Shown here in pieces: positions 1-5,578 of a stretch of 13,188 nucleotides of DNA. The translations under genes and the position numbers were made by a program. Numbering within the stretch: the stretch's first letter is position 1; each line of letters begins with the position of its first letter. The notes below the pieces were generated by a model. It was not told where the DNA came from. It did no database searches and worked only from the letters and a program-made list of their open reading frames with translations. This stretch comes from CAYGYG01 sp964354155 (GTDB lineage: Bacteria > Hydrothermota > Tepidihabitantia > SM23-42 > CAYGYG01), in the NCBI GenBank assembly GCA_964354155.1, contig CAYGYG010000047.1:1-13188 (forward strand), written 5' to 3'.

Positions 1-46
1 TGCGCCATCTTTTCTCTCTACTGCTCCTTGTGCCATTGAAGATTGA

Positions 47-62
47 AGATTTGACCCCAGGG
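47..62 (+). repeat. Dispersed AGATTTGACCCCAGG element, copy 1
   Basis: The 16-mer AGATTTGACCCCAGGG is exactly repeated at 3446-3461, and its first 15 bases occur inverted at 7476-7490. All three copies are intergenic. From memory, similar GGGGTCAAATCT strings lie near REP-associated tyrosine transposase genes in environmental genomes; no transposase is visible here, so this is at most a relic. Confidence 0.6.
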
Positions 63-68
63 GCCTTT

Positions 69-81
69 GATTACAGCGATA
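69..81 (-). repeat. 13-mer YATCNCNGTAATC, inverted copy
   Basis: The minus strand reads TATCGCTGTAATC. It is the only clear inverted member of a dispersed 13-mer found seven more times on the plus strand, always between genes. Confidence 0.45.
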
Positions 82-86
82 TTGAG

Positions 87-122
87 AACGTTTGAAACGT
101 TAATAATGTTGCTAACGTGGTG
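87..122 (+). repeat. Nonamer tandem array, four units
   Basis: Four consecutive imperfect 9-bp units: AACGTTTGA, AACGTTAAT, AATGTTGCT, AACGTGGTG. The register and the AACG opening match the longer arrays at 211-289 and 1841-1918. Confidence 0.6.
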
Positions 123-174
123 ATCGTGTATCCTGCATCGTGTATCATCCTTTGCGTCCCTCGCCGGCCTTGTC

Positions 175-195
175 ATTCTGAGTGCAATGAAGAAT
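175..195 (+). repeat. Small palindrome, ATTCT core AGAAT
   Basis: Five-base arms ATTCT and AGAAT enclose the 11-base core GAGTGCAATGA. The element at 319-337 has different complementary arms (TCCC/GGGA) around GAGCGTAGCGA. Conserved core with changed, still complementary arms suggests one palindrome family. Confidence 0.5.
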
Positions 196-210
196 CTCAA
201 CTGATGTTTC

Positions 211-289
211 AACGCTGCCAACGATATTAACGCTATTAACGTTCCCAGCGCTGCTAACGATAATAACGCTCTAACGATCCAAACGATGT
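211..289 (+). repeat. Nonamer tandem array, nine units
   Basis: Nine imperfect units: AACGCTGCC, AACGATATT, AACGCTATT, AACGTTCCC, AGCGCTGCT, AACGATAAT, AACGCTCT, AACGATCC, AAACGATGT. Units 7 and 8 are 8 bp. Positions 229-279 are nearly identical, in the same unit order, to 1849-1900 (one substitution and one 1-bp gap), so the two arrays come from a segment duplication. They flank the first ATPase gene as direct repeats. Confidence 0.75.
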
Positions 290-291
290 CC

Positions 292-304
292 CATCGCCGT
301 AATC
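292..304 (+). repeat. 13-mer YATCNCNGTAATC
   Basis: Reads CATCGCCGTAATC. Together with the copy at 351-363 it lies just upstream of the first ATPase promoter. Confidence 0.5.
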
Positions 305-318
305 CGCTGCCGTGTGCG

Positions 319-337
319 TCCCGAGCGTAGCGAGGGA
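319..337 (+). repeat. Small palindrome, TCCC core GGGA
   Basis: Arms TCCC and GGGA enclose GAGCGTAGCGA, the same core type (GAGYGNARYGA) as the palindrome at 175-195. Confidence 0.5.
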
Positions 338-350
338 TCCCGTCAGGTTT

Positions 351-363
351 TATCTCCGTAATC
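351..363 (+). repeat. 13-mer YATCNCNGTAATC
   Basis: Reads TATCTCCGTAATC, 59 bp after the preceding copy and 24 bp before the -35 box of the first ATPase promoter. Confidence 0.5.
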
Positions 364-386
364 GTAGGTGCCTTGTACCTTTCCTC

Positions 387-414
387 TTGACATCCGGTCG
401 TTGTTGTGTATATT
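387..414 (+). promoter_or_regulatory. Sigma70-like promoter of first ATPase
   Basis: TTGACA (387-392), a 16-bp spacer and TATATT (409-414). The expected transcription start, seven bases after the -10 box, is position 421, which is the A of the ATG. No Shine-Dalgarno sequence lies before that ATG, so the message is predicted to be leaderless. Confidence 0.7.
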
Positions 415-420
415 TGTAGC

Positions 421-1713
421 ATGGAGAGATCAAAAAAGCCGGTTTTTTTGCCTAGAGAGATAGTCAAAAGTATGCAATCCTGGCTTGACCGTGACGAAAT
501 CATGGTCATTCTGGGCGCGCGACAGGTAGGCAAGACCTCTTTGCTCCGGTATCTGCAGGCCAAACTGGAGCAGGACGGGAAGCAGACCTTCTTCCTTGAT
601 CTTGAAGATATCGACCTGCGCCGGTCGCTGACTTCCGCGCGGCGGATGGTATCTTATCTTGAAGCCATGGGCTGGATGGCCAAGAAGCGTGCCTACCTGT
701 TCCTCGATGAAATCCACCATCTCGCAGAGTCCTCGAGCATCCTCAAGTACCTTCACGACCACCACGCGAGGCTCAAGTGCATCGTCACTGGGTCCTCAAG
801 CCTGAAACTGAAATTGAAGATGGGAGAACCGCTCACCGGGCGGAAAGTCGTGTTCACGTTATTTCCCTTGTCATTCGCTGAATACCTCCGGTTCTCCGGC
901 AAGGAGGAACTGCACGATGCGCTGGGGCGGACCAGACATCAGACTGTCCCTGAACCCCTGCTTTCGCAGATCCTGGCTGCTTACGAGGAATACGTAGTCT
1001 TCGGGGGATACCCAAAGGTTGCGCTGTGTCCTTCCCACAAGATGAAGATCGCCGTTCTCAAGGAAATCCAGGCGACCTATATTGACAAGGAAATCAGGAG
1101 TTTTGTTGCCGACGAGAGCCTGTGCCGGTTCGGCGGGCTGGTCGAATTCCTGGCCGCGCAGAACGGCGGCCTGGTCAAGATACTGGAGATCGCAAAGGAA
1201 GTCGGCCTGGCGCGCGATACGGTCCGGCGCTACATCATGATCCTCGAGGAAACGTTCATCATAAAGCTAATCAGGCCTTTAGTCTCAAGCCGCGCCAAGG
1301 AGATAACGCACATGCCGAGGCTCCATTTTACGGACACGGGGTTTCTCAACTATACGCTGAAGAACTTCCAGAATCTCGCCCTTCACGTCAATGCCGGTCC
1401 ATTGGTTGAGTCAGCCGTGTGCGCCGCGCTGTTGCGAAATCTGAGGGATGTTGAAGAGCTCAGGTTCTGGCGCACCAAAGCCAAGGATGAGGTCGATTTC
1501 ATCCTGCGGCGGGGCAACATCCTGGTGCCGATTGAAGTGAAATGGAGCGAACATCCAAGAGCGCCGGCATCGCTGCGGAAGTTCCTGAAGTACTTCAAAG
1601 GTCGTGCCCGGATTGCGTACGTGGTGACCAAAAAGCAGTATGGCGAGGAGCGTAGCAACGGACAGGTCACAACATATGTCCCGGCCTGGGCCGTTGACTC
1701 TACCCTGTGGTAG
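421..1713 (+). CDS. AAA_14/DUF4143-type ATPase, first copy
   Basis: A 430-residue P-loop ATPase of the AAA_14 plus DUF4143 architecture. Visible are a Walker A, GARQVGKT (about 32-39), a Walker B, AYLFLDEIHH (92-101), a sensor-like VTGSSS (122-127), the family's PLSFAEYL and FGGYP signatures, a winged-helix-like stretch with LARDTVRRYI (about 254-281), and a C-terminal EVDF...IEVKW motif (about 357-375) that resembles a PD-(D/E)XK nuclease-like fold. Length is normal for the family, and all motifs are intact. The role of this family is not settled; ATP-dependent DNA-linked regulation, defence or mobile-element functions have been suggested, and nothing here decides. I chose ATG 421 over an in-frame GTG at 406 because 406 lies on the -10 box. 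The gene stands alone between repeat-rich regions. Confidence 0.9.
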   Translation: MERSKKPVFLPREIVKSMQSWLDRDEIMVILGARQVGKTSLLRYLQAKLEQDGKQTFFLDLEDIDLRRSLTSARRMVSYLEAMGWMAKKRAYLFLDEIHHLAESSSILKYLHDHHARLKCIVTGSSSLKLKLKMGEPLTGRKVVFTLFPLSFAEYLRFSGKEELHDALGRTRHQTVPEPLLSQILAAYEEYVVFGGYPKVALCPSHKMKIAVLKEIQATYIDKEIRSFVADESLCRFGGLVEFLAAQNGGLVKILEIAKEVGLARDTVRRYIMILEETFIIKLIRPLVSSRAKEITHMPRLHFTDTGFLNYTLKNFQNLALHVNAGPLVESAVCAALLRNLRDVEELRFWRTKAKDEVDFILRRGNILVPIEVKWSEHPRAPASLRKFLKYFKGRARIAYVVTKKQYGEERSNGQVTTYVPAWAVDSTLW

Positions 1714-1790
1714 GACCTGAGTCGTTCCCGCTTCTTGCGTCAAAGCGGCGCATGGGCTTTCACGGTGCCTTACACCAACATCACCGCCCG

Positions 1791-1822
1791 CCCCGTTAGA
1801 CTGAAAGTCTAATCGGGGTCAT
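1791..1822 (+). repeat. Bulged CCCCG hairpin, copy 1
   Basis: Left arm CCCCG-TTAGACT (1791-1802), loop GAA, right arm AGTCTAA-T-CGGGG (1806-1818): a 12-bp stem with bulged T1813, followed by TCAT. The element at 3318-3353 has the same ends, the same single bulged T and the same TCAT flank, but a different complementary middle stem. It begins 78 bp after the ATPase stop. There is no T-tract. Confidence 0.7.
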
Positions 1823-1825
1823 CAA

Positions 1826-1840
1826 TGCGCCTTTGGCGCA
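1826..1840 (+). repeat. Short hairpin TGCGCC-TTT-GGCGCA
   Basis: Perfect 6-bp stem with a TTT loop, directly after the bulged hairpin. Similar 6-bp hairpins with 3-base loops occur at 4914-4928 and 4979-4993. Confidence 0.5.
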
Positions 1841-1918
1841 GACGCTCCAACGCTATTAACGTTCCCAGCGCTCCTAACGATAATAACGCTCTAAACGATC
1901 TAGCATGCTCAACGATTT
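1841..1918 (+). repeat. Nonamer tandem array, downstream copy
   Basis: Units GACGCTCC, AACGCTATT, AACGTTCCC, AGCGCTCCT, AACGATAAT, AACGCTCTA, AACGATCTA, then degenerate GCATGCTC and AACGATTT. Positions 1849-1900 match 229-279 with one substitution and a 1-bp gap. Copies are about 1.6 kb apart and enclose the first ATPase gene. Confidence 0.75.
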
Positions 1919-1923
1919 GACAG

Positions 1924-1958
1924 TATCACTGTAATCATGTCTGCTTATCACTGGTATC
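1924..1958 (+). repeat. Pair of 13-mers YATCNCNGTAATC
   Basis: TATCACTGTAATC (1924-1936) and TATCACTGGTATC (1946-1958) start 22 bp apart, about two helical turns. The second copy deviates in its 3' half and runs into the 11-bp inverted repeat. Confidence 0.5.
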
Positions 1959-1984
1959 GATGTGCCGCTTCCGGCGGCACATCG
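1958..1984 (+). repeat. Perfect 11-bp inverted repeat
   Basis: CGATGTGCCGC (1958-1968), loop TTCCG, GCGGCACATCG (1974-1984). No T-run follows and the preceding gene ended 244 bp earlier, so an extragenic palindrome fits better than a terminator. It lies 50 bp upstream of the -35 box of the second ATPase. Confidence 0.65.
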
Positions 1985-1999
1985 TAATCGATGATGCTT

Positions 2000-2012
2000 C
2001 ATCACTGTAATC
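2000..2012 (+). repeat. 13-mer YATCNCNGTAATC
   Basis: Reads CATCACTGTAATC and ends 22 bp before the -35 box of the second ATPase promoter, comparable to the copy 23 bp before the first ATPase promoter. Confidence 0.5.
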
Positions 2013-2034
2013 GAAGCGCAGCTACAACTAACCC

Positions 2035-2062
2035 TTGACTTTCCTCGATTCCTGATTAAAAT
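2035..2062 (+). promoter_or_regulatory. Sigma70-like promoter of second ATPase
   Basis: TTGACT (2035-2040), 16-bp spacer, TAAAAT (2057-2062). The predicted start is near 2069, two bases before the ATG at 2071. No Shine-Dalgarno sequence is present, so translation is predicted to be leaderless or nearly so, as for the first ATPase. Confidence 0.55.
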
Positions 2063-2070
2063 CCATTCAT

Positions 2071-3309
2071 ATGCTGAATGAAATTAAATCACGTAGGTCC
2101 TATAGGAACCGATGGCTGGCCAAAAATATGCGGGAAGGCCTCAGGATTAACCCGGTAATCGTCCTTACCGGCGCCCGACAGACCGGGAAAAGCACATTAT
2201 TACAGAATGAATTACCGTTCAGAAACTGGCGCTACATTACTTTCGATGATCTCGATGTTCTGGCGCAGGCCAAGAAGGATCCCGAGGCCCTGCTGTCCCT
2301 GGAGGTCGATACCGTTATCGATGAGGTCCAGAGAGCTCCGGAAGTGCTGGCGGCTATAAAGAGAAGCGTCGACCAGGGACGGCGTATTCGGTTTCTGCTT
2401 TCCGGCTCGGGCAACCTGCTGTTGATGAAACAAGTCAGCGAAACCCTGGCCGGGCGCGCGTTGTACTTTGTGTTGCAGCTGTTTGCCCGTCGCGAGTGGA
2501 GGCGAGCTGGTATTCCGGTGTGGTTTTTCAGGCTCTTTGAAGATAGGTGGCCAAAAGAAAGCAGGTGTGGGGCTCTGAACCCAAAGGCGTCGCTATTCAA
2601 AGGGTTCTTGCCGCCGGTTTTTAGGGTTAAGAGCCCGCTTCAAGCATCGCTCTGGTGGGAAGGCTATGTTCGAACCTATCTTGAAAGGGATTTAAGAGAG
2701 CTCTCGCAGGTCGCCTCTTTGAGCGACTTCAAAAAAGTCATGGAGATGTTGGCGCTGCAGACCGGTGGTATCTTGAATGAGACTGATATTGCGCGAAGCC
2801 TGTCGATGAGTCAGCCGACAGTACACCGCTACATCAACCTGCTGGAGACTTCACAACTGTTCGTGAAACTGAGGCCCTATACAAAAGGCAAATCGAAGAG
2901 AATAATCAAGGCGCCGAAAGCCTACTTCCTCGACTCCGGCCTGGCCAGCTACCTTGCCGGGTACCACACCGTGGACTCAGCCCCTCCGGAATTCACGGGG
3001 CATCTTTTTGAGACCATGGTGTTTGGCCATTTGAGCACGCTCGCGTCGCTCATACGGGCAAATATGTATTATTGGCGCACCTTCGGGGGGAGGGAGCGGG
3101 AAGTAGATTTCGTCATTGAAAAGGGACACAAGCTAATTGCCCTGGAAGCCAAGCTGTCGAACAAGGTCAACTACGGCGATATTCAGAACATCATGCACTT
3201 CATGAACGATAATAGGGCTTGCATTGCCGGCTTGGTTGTCTATACCGGCACCGACTTGAAGTACTTGACGAAAAGCATCATTGCGGTTCCTTGGACCGCA
3301 CTCTGCTGA
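2071..3309 (+). CDS. AAA_14/DUF4143-type ATPase, second copy
   Basis: A 412-residue ATPase with the same domain order as its upstream neighbour but clearly diverged in sequence, so not a recent tandem duplicate. Motifs seen: Walker A GARQTGKS (34-41), Walker B TVIDEVQRAP (81-90), sensor-like LLSGSGN (109-115), a basic region ending in YVRTYLERDLREL (199-211), a winged-helix-like stretch with MSQPTVHRYINLLE (246-259), and a C-terminal EVDFVIE...ALEAKLS motif (344-363) of the nuclease-like DUF4143 tail. Full length, no frame break. Known family function is uncertain; ATP hydrolysis and DNA contact are inferred from motifs. It has its own promoter and a CCCCG hairpin nine bases after the stop. 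It converges on the PorV-like gene 203 bp away. Confidence 0.9.
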   Translation: MLNEIKSRRSYRNRWLAKNMREGLRINPVIVLTGARQTGKSTLLQNELPFRNWRYITFDDLDVLAQAKKDPEALLSLEVDTVIDEVQRAPEVLAAIKRSVDQGRRIRFLLSGSGNLLLMKQVSETLAGRALYFVLQLFARREWRRAGIPVWFFRLFEDRWPKESRCGALNPKASLFKGFLPPVFRVKSPLQASLWWEGYVRTYLERDLRELSQVASLSDFKKVMEMLALQTGGILNETDIARSLSMSQPTVHRYINLLETSQLFVKLRPYTKGKSKRIIKAPKAYFLDSGLASYLAGYHTVDSAPPEFTGHLFETMVFGHLSTLASLIRANMYYWRTFGGREREVDFVIEKGHKLIALEAKLSNKVNYGDIQNIMHFMNDNRACIAGLVVYTGTDLKYLTKSIIAVPWTALC

Positions 3310-3317
3310 TCTGCCTG

Positions 3318-3353
3318 CCCCGTATAATGGCAAAGCTATTATATCGGGGTCAT
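3318..3353 (+). repeat. Bulged CCCCG hairpin, copy 2
   Basis: Left arm CCCCG-TATAATGGC (3318-3331), loop AAA, right arm GCTATTATA-T-CGGGG (3335-3349), one G-T pair, bulged T3344, then TCAT. It matches the copy at 1791-1822 in ends, bulge and flank while the inner stem differs yet stays paired. It starts nine bases after the second ATPase stop and could protect or end the transcript, but it lacks a T-tract. Confidence 0.7.
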
Positions 3354-3402
3354 TGCGATCCGCCTCCCCTACGGGGCCTGGACCGGCAGGCGGAGTGGCA
3401 AT
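3352..3402 (+). repeat. Compound imperfect inverted repeat
   Basis: ATTGC (3352-3356) and TCCGCCT (3359-3365) pair with AGGCGGA (3388-3394) and GCAAT (3398-3402) across a small internal loop. Within the apex CCCC-TAC-GGGG (3366-3376) forms a second stem. It abuts the bulged hairpin. Confidence 0.55.
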
Positions 3403-3445
3403 CCGCCGGAGTCGTTCCCTCCTTGTCGATCAATGTAAAGTGTTT

Positions 3446-3461
3446 AGATTTGACCCCAGGG
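3446..3461 (+). repeat. Dispersed AGATTTGACCCCAGG element, copy 2
   Basis: Exact 16-base match to 47-62. The preceding TGTAAAGTGT resembles, on the opposite strand, the CACTTT...CATTG stretch beyond the inverted copy at 7476-7490, so more than the core may be shared. Confidence 0.6.
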
Positions 3462-3512
3462 CTAGTTCACCATGAATACCCTACCTGACTGCTGTCTGCG
3501 CGTACTCTTTTC

Positions 3513-4868
3513 CTATTCACTGAGCAACGCCTCCAGGCCGGCGGCCACATAGGGTGCGGCCACACCAAGCGCGGGCAGCGCTTTTCCATCATTATAATTA
3601 GCGCTGAAGTAAGTGTCAGTCAAGAACATCGCCGGTAGCAGGAAGAGTGATCCCTTCAATCCTTCGCCTTTGTAGAACTGTGCGCCGCCTGGAGCGAGGC
3701 AAGCCGAGACTATCAGAAGCTTCCGGTTGAGCTCAGGGTCTTCCGCGATGCTGGCCGGCGGTTCGAGCGGATGAAACGTCAATTGCACGTGGTACGAGTC
3801 CCACCAGAAATACTTGGCAACGTCGATCTCGATGTTTCTCAGATTTACGCCGAATCCAGTGCTGCCTTCATCCCACCAGTTCCATGATCCTTTTCGGTAT
3901 GAGAACAATCCCAGCAGGGTGAATTCGTAGGCCGTGCATCGCCATGTATCATCAGGGTCTTCTGGATCATAGGCCCGGTCGTAGGTCAACGCGACGTTGA
4001 ATATCTGGCTGAAATGGCTGTCCCGCGTCGAATCTAATAGCACCAAGGGTTCAAACGACACTCCTCCTCTGATTCTCGTCGGCAACCTGCAAGGTGAGCC
4101 GGTCCCATAGTCGATTTCCGGACCAAGATTTTGCAGGGAGAATCCTGCGCCGCATCCCCAGATCTTAAACAGCGCACCGAAGTCCATTGCGTATGAACTC
4201 GCGGAAGTACGTCGGGGTACCCACGGATGCTCCGGCCGAATCACCCAATCGGGTGCAAGATATGAGTATATGTATTTGGCGGTAATCCCCACACCCAAGC
4301 GGTTATGAAAGACTCGACCAAAGGACACACTAGGCGAGACGTCATATGGTTCATAGCTTCCGACATACCGACCCTGGTCGTCAAAAACATCGAACTCACC
4401 ATCGCCCAAGCGTATGTAACCAAGACTCACGCGCCCTATTCTCCCCAGAGGCATCGCACACGAACCGGAGACGTAGCGCATGTCTGGGAGCATTTCTGGA
4501 AGCCAGGGTGGATCAGGACGGATCACCTCTTCATAGGCAACAAGACCACTCGCCGCGAGTATTCCCTGCTCCAGTCCGCGACCGATGCCAATTGGCAAGC
4601 CCGCATTTGTCACCGACAGACAGAACTCGTCGTGGAAACCCAGCGAGCCAGGGTTGTAGAGAACCGAAGATATATCGCGCGACGAAGCCACGCACGCTGT
4701 GGCCACCCCCAAAGTCCTTGCGCTTGGCGGAATCGTCAAAAATACGGCCCCGGGTCTATCGGCTGCGGACGCAATGCCGATAAGTGTTGCCAAGAGCGCG
4801 GCGGTACCGAAATAACGAACGGCGATCATGAATCCCATTCTAAACTTCGCACTGCCTCCGTTGTGCAT
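3513..4868 (-). CDS. PorV/PorQ-like outer-membrane protein with DUF5683-like tail
   Basis: Up to 451 residues. An export signal (hydrophobic core about 19-34, cleavage likely near ASAA 33-36) precedes a segment (40-77) with the PorV/PorQ signature: an ARTLG-type motif, then SSVLYNPGSLGF, matching the usual ADDxxAxYWNPAGL pattern. The body has barrel-like alternating strands. PorV is known as a T9SS outer-membrane component that binds cargo sorting domains; PorV/PorQ relatives are widespread in FCB bacteria. Residues about 384-450 form a hydrophobic domain with LAPGGAQFYKGEGLKGS, resembling DUF5683 (PGxGQFYNG...KG), so this looks like a fusion. The ATG at 4868 lies five bases after the -10 box; in-frame ATGs at codons 11 and 14 are alternatives. 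The first 17 codons equal those of the gene starting at 7415. T9SS involvement is an inference. Confidence 0.75.
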   Translation of the reverse strand: MHNGGSAKFRMGFMIAVRYFGTAALLATLIGIASAADRPGAVFLTIPPSARTLGVATACVASSRDISSVLYNPGSLGFHDEFCLSVTNAGLPIGIGRGLEQGILAASGLVAYEEVIRPDPPWLPEMLPDMRYVSGSCAMPLGRIGRVSLGYIRLGDGEFDVFDDQGRYVGSYEPYDVSPSVSFGRVFHNRLGVGITAKYIYSYLAPDWVIRPEHPWVPRRTSASSYAMDFGALFKIWGCGAGFSLQNLGPEIDYGTGSPCRLPTRIRGGVSFEPLVLLDSTRDSHFSQIFNVALTYDRAYDPEDPDDTWRCTAYEFTLLGLFSYRKGSWNWWDEGSTGFGVNLRNIEIDVAKYFWWDSYHVQLTFHPLEPPASIAEDPELNRKLLIVSACLAPGGAQFYKGEGLKGSLFLLPAMFLTDTYFSANYNDGKALPALGVAAPYVAAGLEALLSE

Positions 4869-4870
4869 GG
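4819..4870 (-). repeat. Duplicated 5' leader, copy 1
   Basis: These 52 bases match 7366-7417 with one difference, which is synonymous (GGC/GGT) in the annotated frame. The block covers codons 1-17 and ends just beyond the ATG, at the predicted transcript start, with GGAGG at codons 4-5. Confidence 0.9.
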
Positions 4871-4873
4871 AGT

Positions 4874-4901
4874 ATTATAGCCTCGGATAGTTTCGTGTCA
4901 A
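4874..4901 (-). promoter_or_regulatory. Consensus promoter of PorV-like gene
   Basis: Minus strand TTGACA (4901-4896), 16-bp spacer, TATAAT (4879-4874), both boxes perfect. The spacer matches that of the promoter at 7599-7626 at 12 of 16 positions. The gene's first ATG begins six bases after the -10 box. Confidence 0.8.
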
Positions 4902-4913
4902 GGGCTTCCCTTC

Positions 4914-4928
4914 CGGCGGTTTCCGCCG
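4914..4928 (+). repeat. Short hairpin CGGCGG-TTT-CCGCCG
   Basis: Perfect 6-bp stem, TTT loop, 13 bp upstream of the PorV-like promoter's -35 box. Confidence 0.45.
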
Positions 4929-4942
4929 TCATCTCCGTTCCC

Positions 4943-4976
4943 TATCACCGTAATCTGCCGTACTATCTCAGTAATC
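4943..4976 (+). repeat. Pair of 13-mers YATCNCNGTAATC
   Basis: TATCACCGTAATC (4943-4955) and TATCTCAGTAATC (4964-4976) start 21 bp apart, echoing the 22-bp spacing of the pair at 1924-1958. They lie between the operon's end and the PorV-like promoter. Confidence 0.55.
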
Positions 4977-4978
4977 AT

Positions 4979-4993
4979 CGACGCCTTGCGTCG
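4979..4993 (-). repeat. Short hairpin after the four-gene operon
   Basis: CGACGC-CTT-GCGTCG, eight bases beyond the stop of the last operon gene (5002). It could protect the 3' end; without a T-run I do not call it an intrinsic terminator. Confidence 0.4.
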
Positions 4994-5001
4994 GTCGTAC
5001 T

Positions 5002-5526
5002 TCAGAACAGCACTTCCGTCACCAGACGCAGACCGAGGTTCAAGTTGGGCCACCACGTTTCCTGGTCCGTCGCCAAACTCAGACTGCCATAGGGCTCGAG
5101 CGAAATCCGCGTTGCCGGCGGTTCTGGTCGGGACGAAACGAGATTCCATTTGAATCCCGCCTTCAGGCCTCCGATGTAGCCCGACGCATCCTCGCTTCTT
5201 CCGAAACCATACATATGACCCGTGCCGCAGTAGATACTGAAGAAGGAACTTCTACTTCCACGGTTCAGATAGATCCGGAACTCAGCTGCGCACTCCAAGC
5301 CGCTGCTTAGCATGCCGCCATATCGATCAGGCGGAATGCCGGCAAGAAGCCCGCCGCCTCCCCACAGCAAGGCACTATGGTGAGGGCCAAGGATCTTCTC
5401 GATGCTCAGTATCAATTCTCCCGAAGAAGTCAGTACATAGCTGGGATACAACATAGCATCGGCCGCAAGCGTGCGTTGACTCAAGAGTACGCCCATGAGT
5501 ATGAGAAGACCGCATCTTCTGTTCAT
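5002..5526 (-). CDS. Small outer-membrane beta-barrel, DUF3575-like
   Basis: 174 residues. A signal peptide (MNRRCGLLILMGVLL at the start, cleavage near TLAADA 19-24) is followed by short amphipathic strands rich in aromatic residues and glycine, for example AEFRIYLNRG (81-90), YIGGLKAGFKWNL (117-129) and RISLEPYGSLS (140-150), ending in EVLF. A terminal phenylalanine is usual for outer-membrane barrels. The strand order resembles DUF3575-type proteins; I cannot confirm that without a search. I start it at 5526 because GGAG lies nine bases upstream and the signal peptide begins there; a frame extension to 5601 has no such support. It follows the lipoprotein gene by 52 bp and is probably the last gene of the operon. 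No substrate or partner is evident. Confidence 0.7.
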   Translation of the reverse strand: MNRRCGLLILMGVLLSQRTLAADAMLYPSYVLTSSGELILSIEKILGPHHSALLWGGGGLLAGIPPDRYGGMLSSGLECAAEFRIYLNRGSRSSFFSIYCGTGHMYGFGRSEDASGYIGGLKAGFKWNLVSSRPEPPATRISLEPYGSLSLATDQETWWPNLNLGLRLVTEVLF

Positions 5527-5578
5527 AGTTCCTGTCTCCGCAACTTGCCGAGGAAGCCAACCATGCCGTCCATCACAC

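Larger units (their letters stand above)
1..386. other. Repeat-rich intergenic region without a gene
   Basis: I see no credible gene before the ATPase promoter at 387. The region holds an AGATTTGACCCCAGGG copy (47-62), one inverted and two direct copies of a 13-mer YATCNCNGTAATC (69-81, 292-304, 351-363), two nonamer arrays (87-122, 211-289) and two small palindromes with a common core (175-195, 319-337). The first 35 bases are pyrimidine-rich on the plus strand. A long antisense reading frame crosses this region but is made of repeats and enters the ATPase gene, so I do not call it. Confidence 0.7.
1714..2034. other. Intergenic region packed with palindromes and repeats
   Basis: No gene is seen between the two ATPases. 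In order the region holds a bulged CCCCG hairpin (1791-1822), a 6-bp hairpin (1826-1840), a nonamer array (1841-1918), two 13-mers (1924-1936, 1946-1958), a perfect 11-bp inverted repeat (1958-1984) and another 13-mer (2000-2012). None of the hairpins is followed by a T-run, so I do not call an intrinsic terminator. Confidence 0.75.

Noticed and set aside
18..563. Antisense 181-codon frame at the left end
   Set aside because: It runs through the nonamer arrays, the 13-mers and the promoter into the ATPase gene; its residues are repeat-driven and show no domain.
211..1918. CRISPR array
   Set aside because: The units are 9 bp, contiguous and degenerate, without uniform spacers or nearby cas genes.
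1791..1984. Rho-independent terminators after the ATPases
   Set aside because: Stable hairpins are present but none is followed by a T-tract.
421..3309. Toxin-antitoxin or restriction-modification system
   Set aside because: There is no small partner gene, methylase or specificity subunit; only the two ATPases are present.
3310..3512. Small genes between the second ATPase and the PorV-like gene
   Set aside because: Short frames here cover palindromes and the dispersed 16-mer and have no start signals.
4305..4880. Plus-strand 191-codon frame opposite the PorV-like gene
   Set aside because: Antisense to a gene with clear signal peptide, family motif and promoter; no ribosome-binding site or domain.
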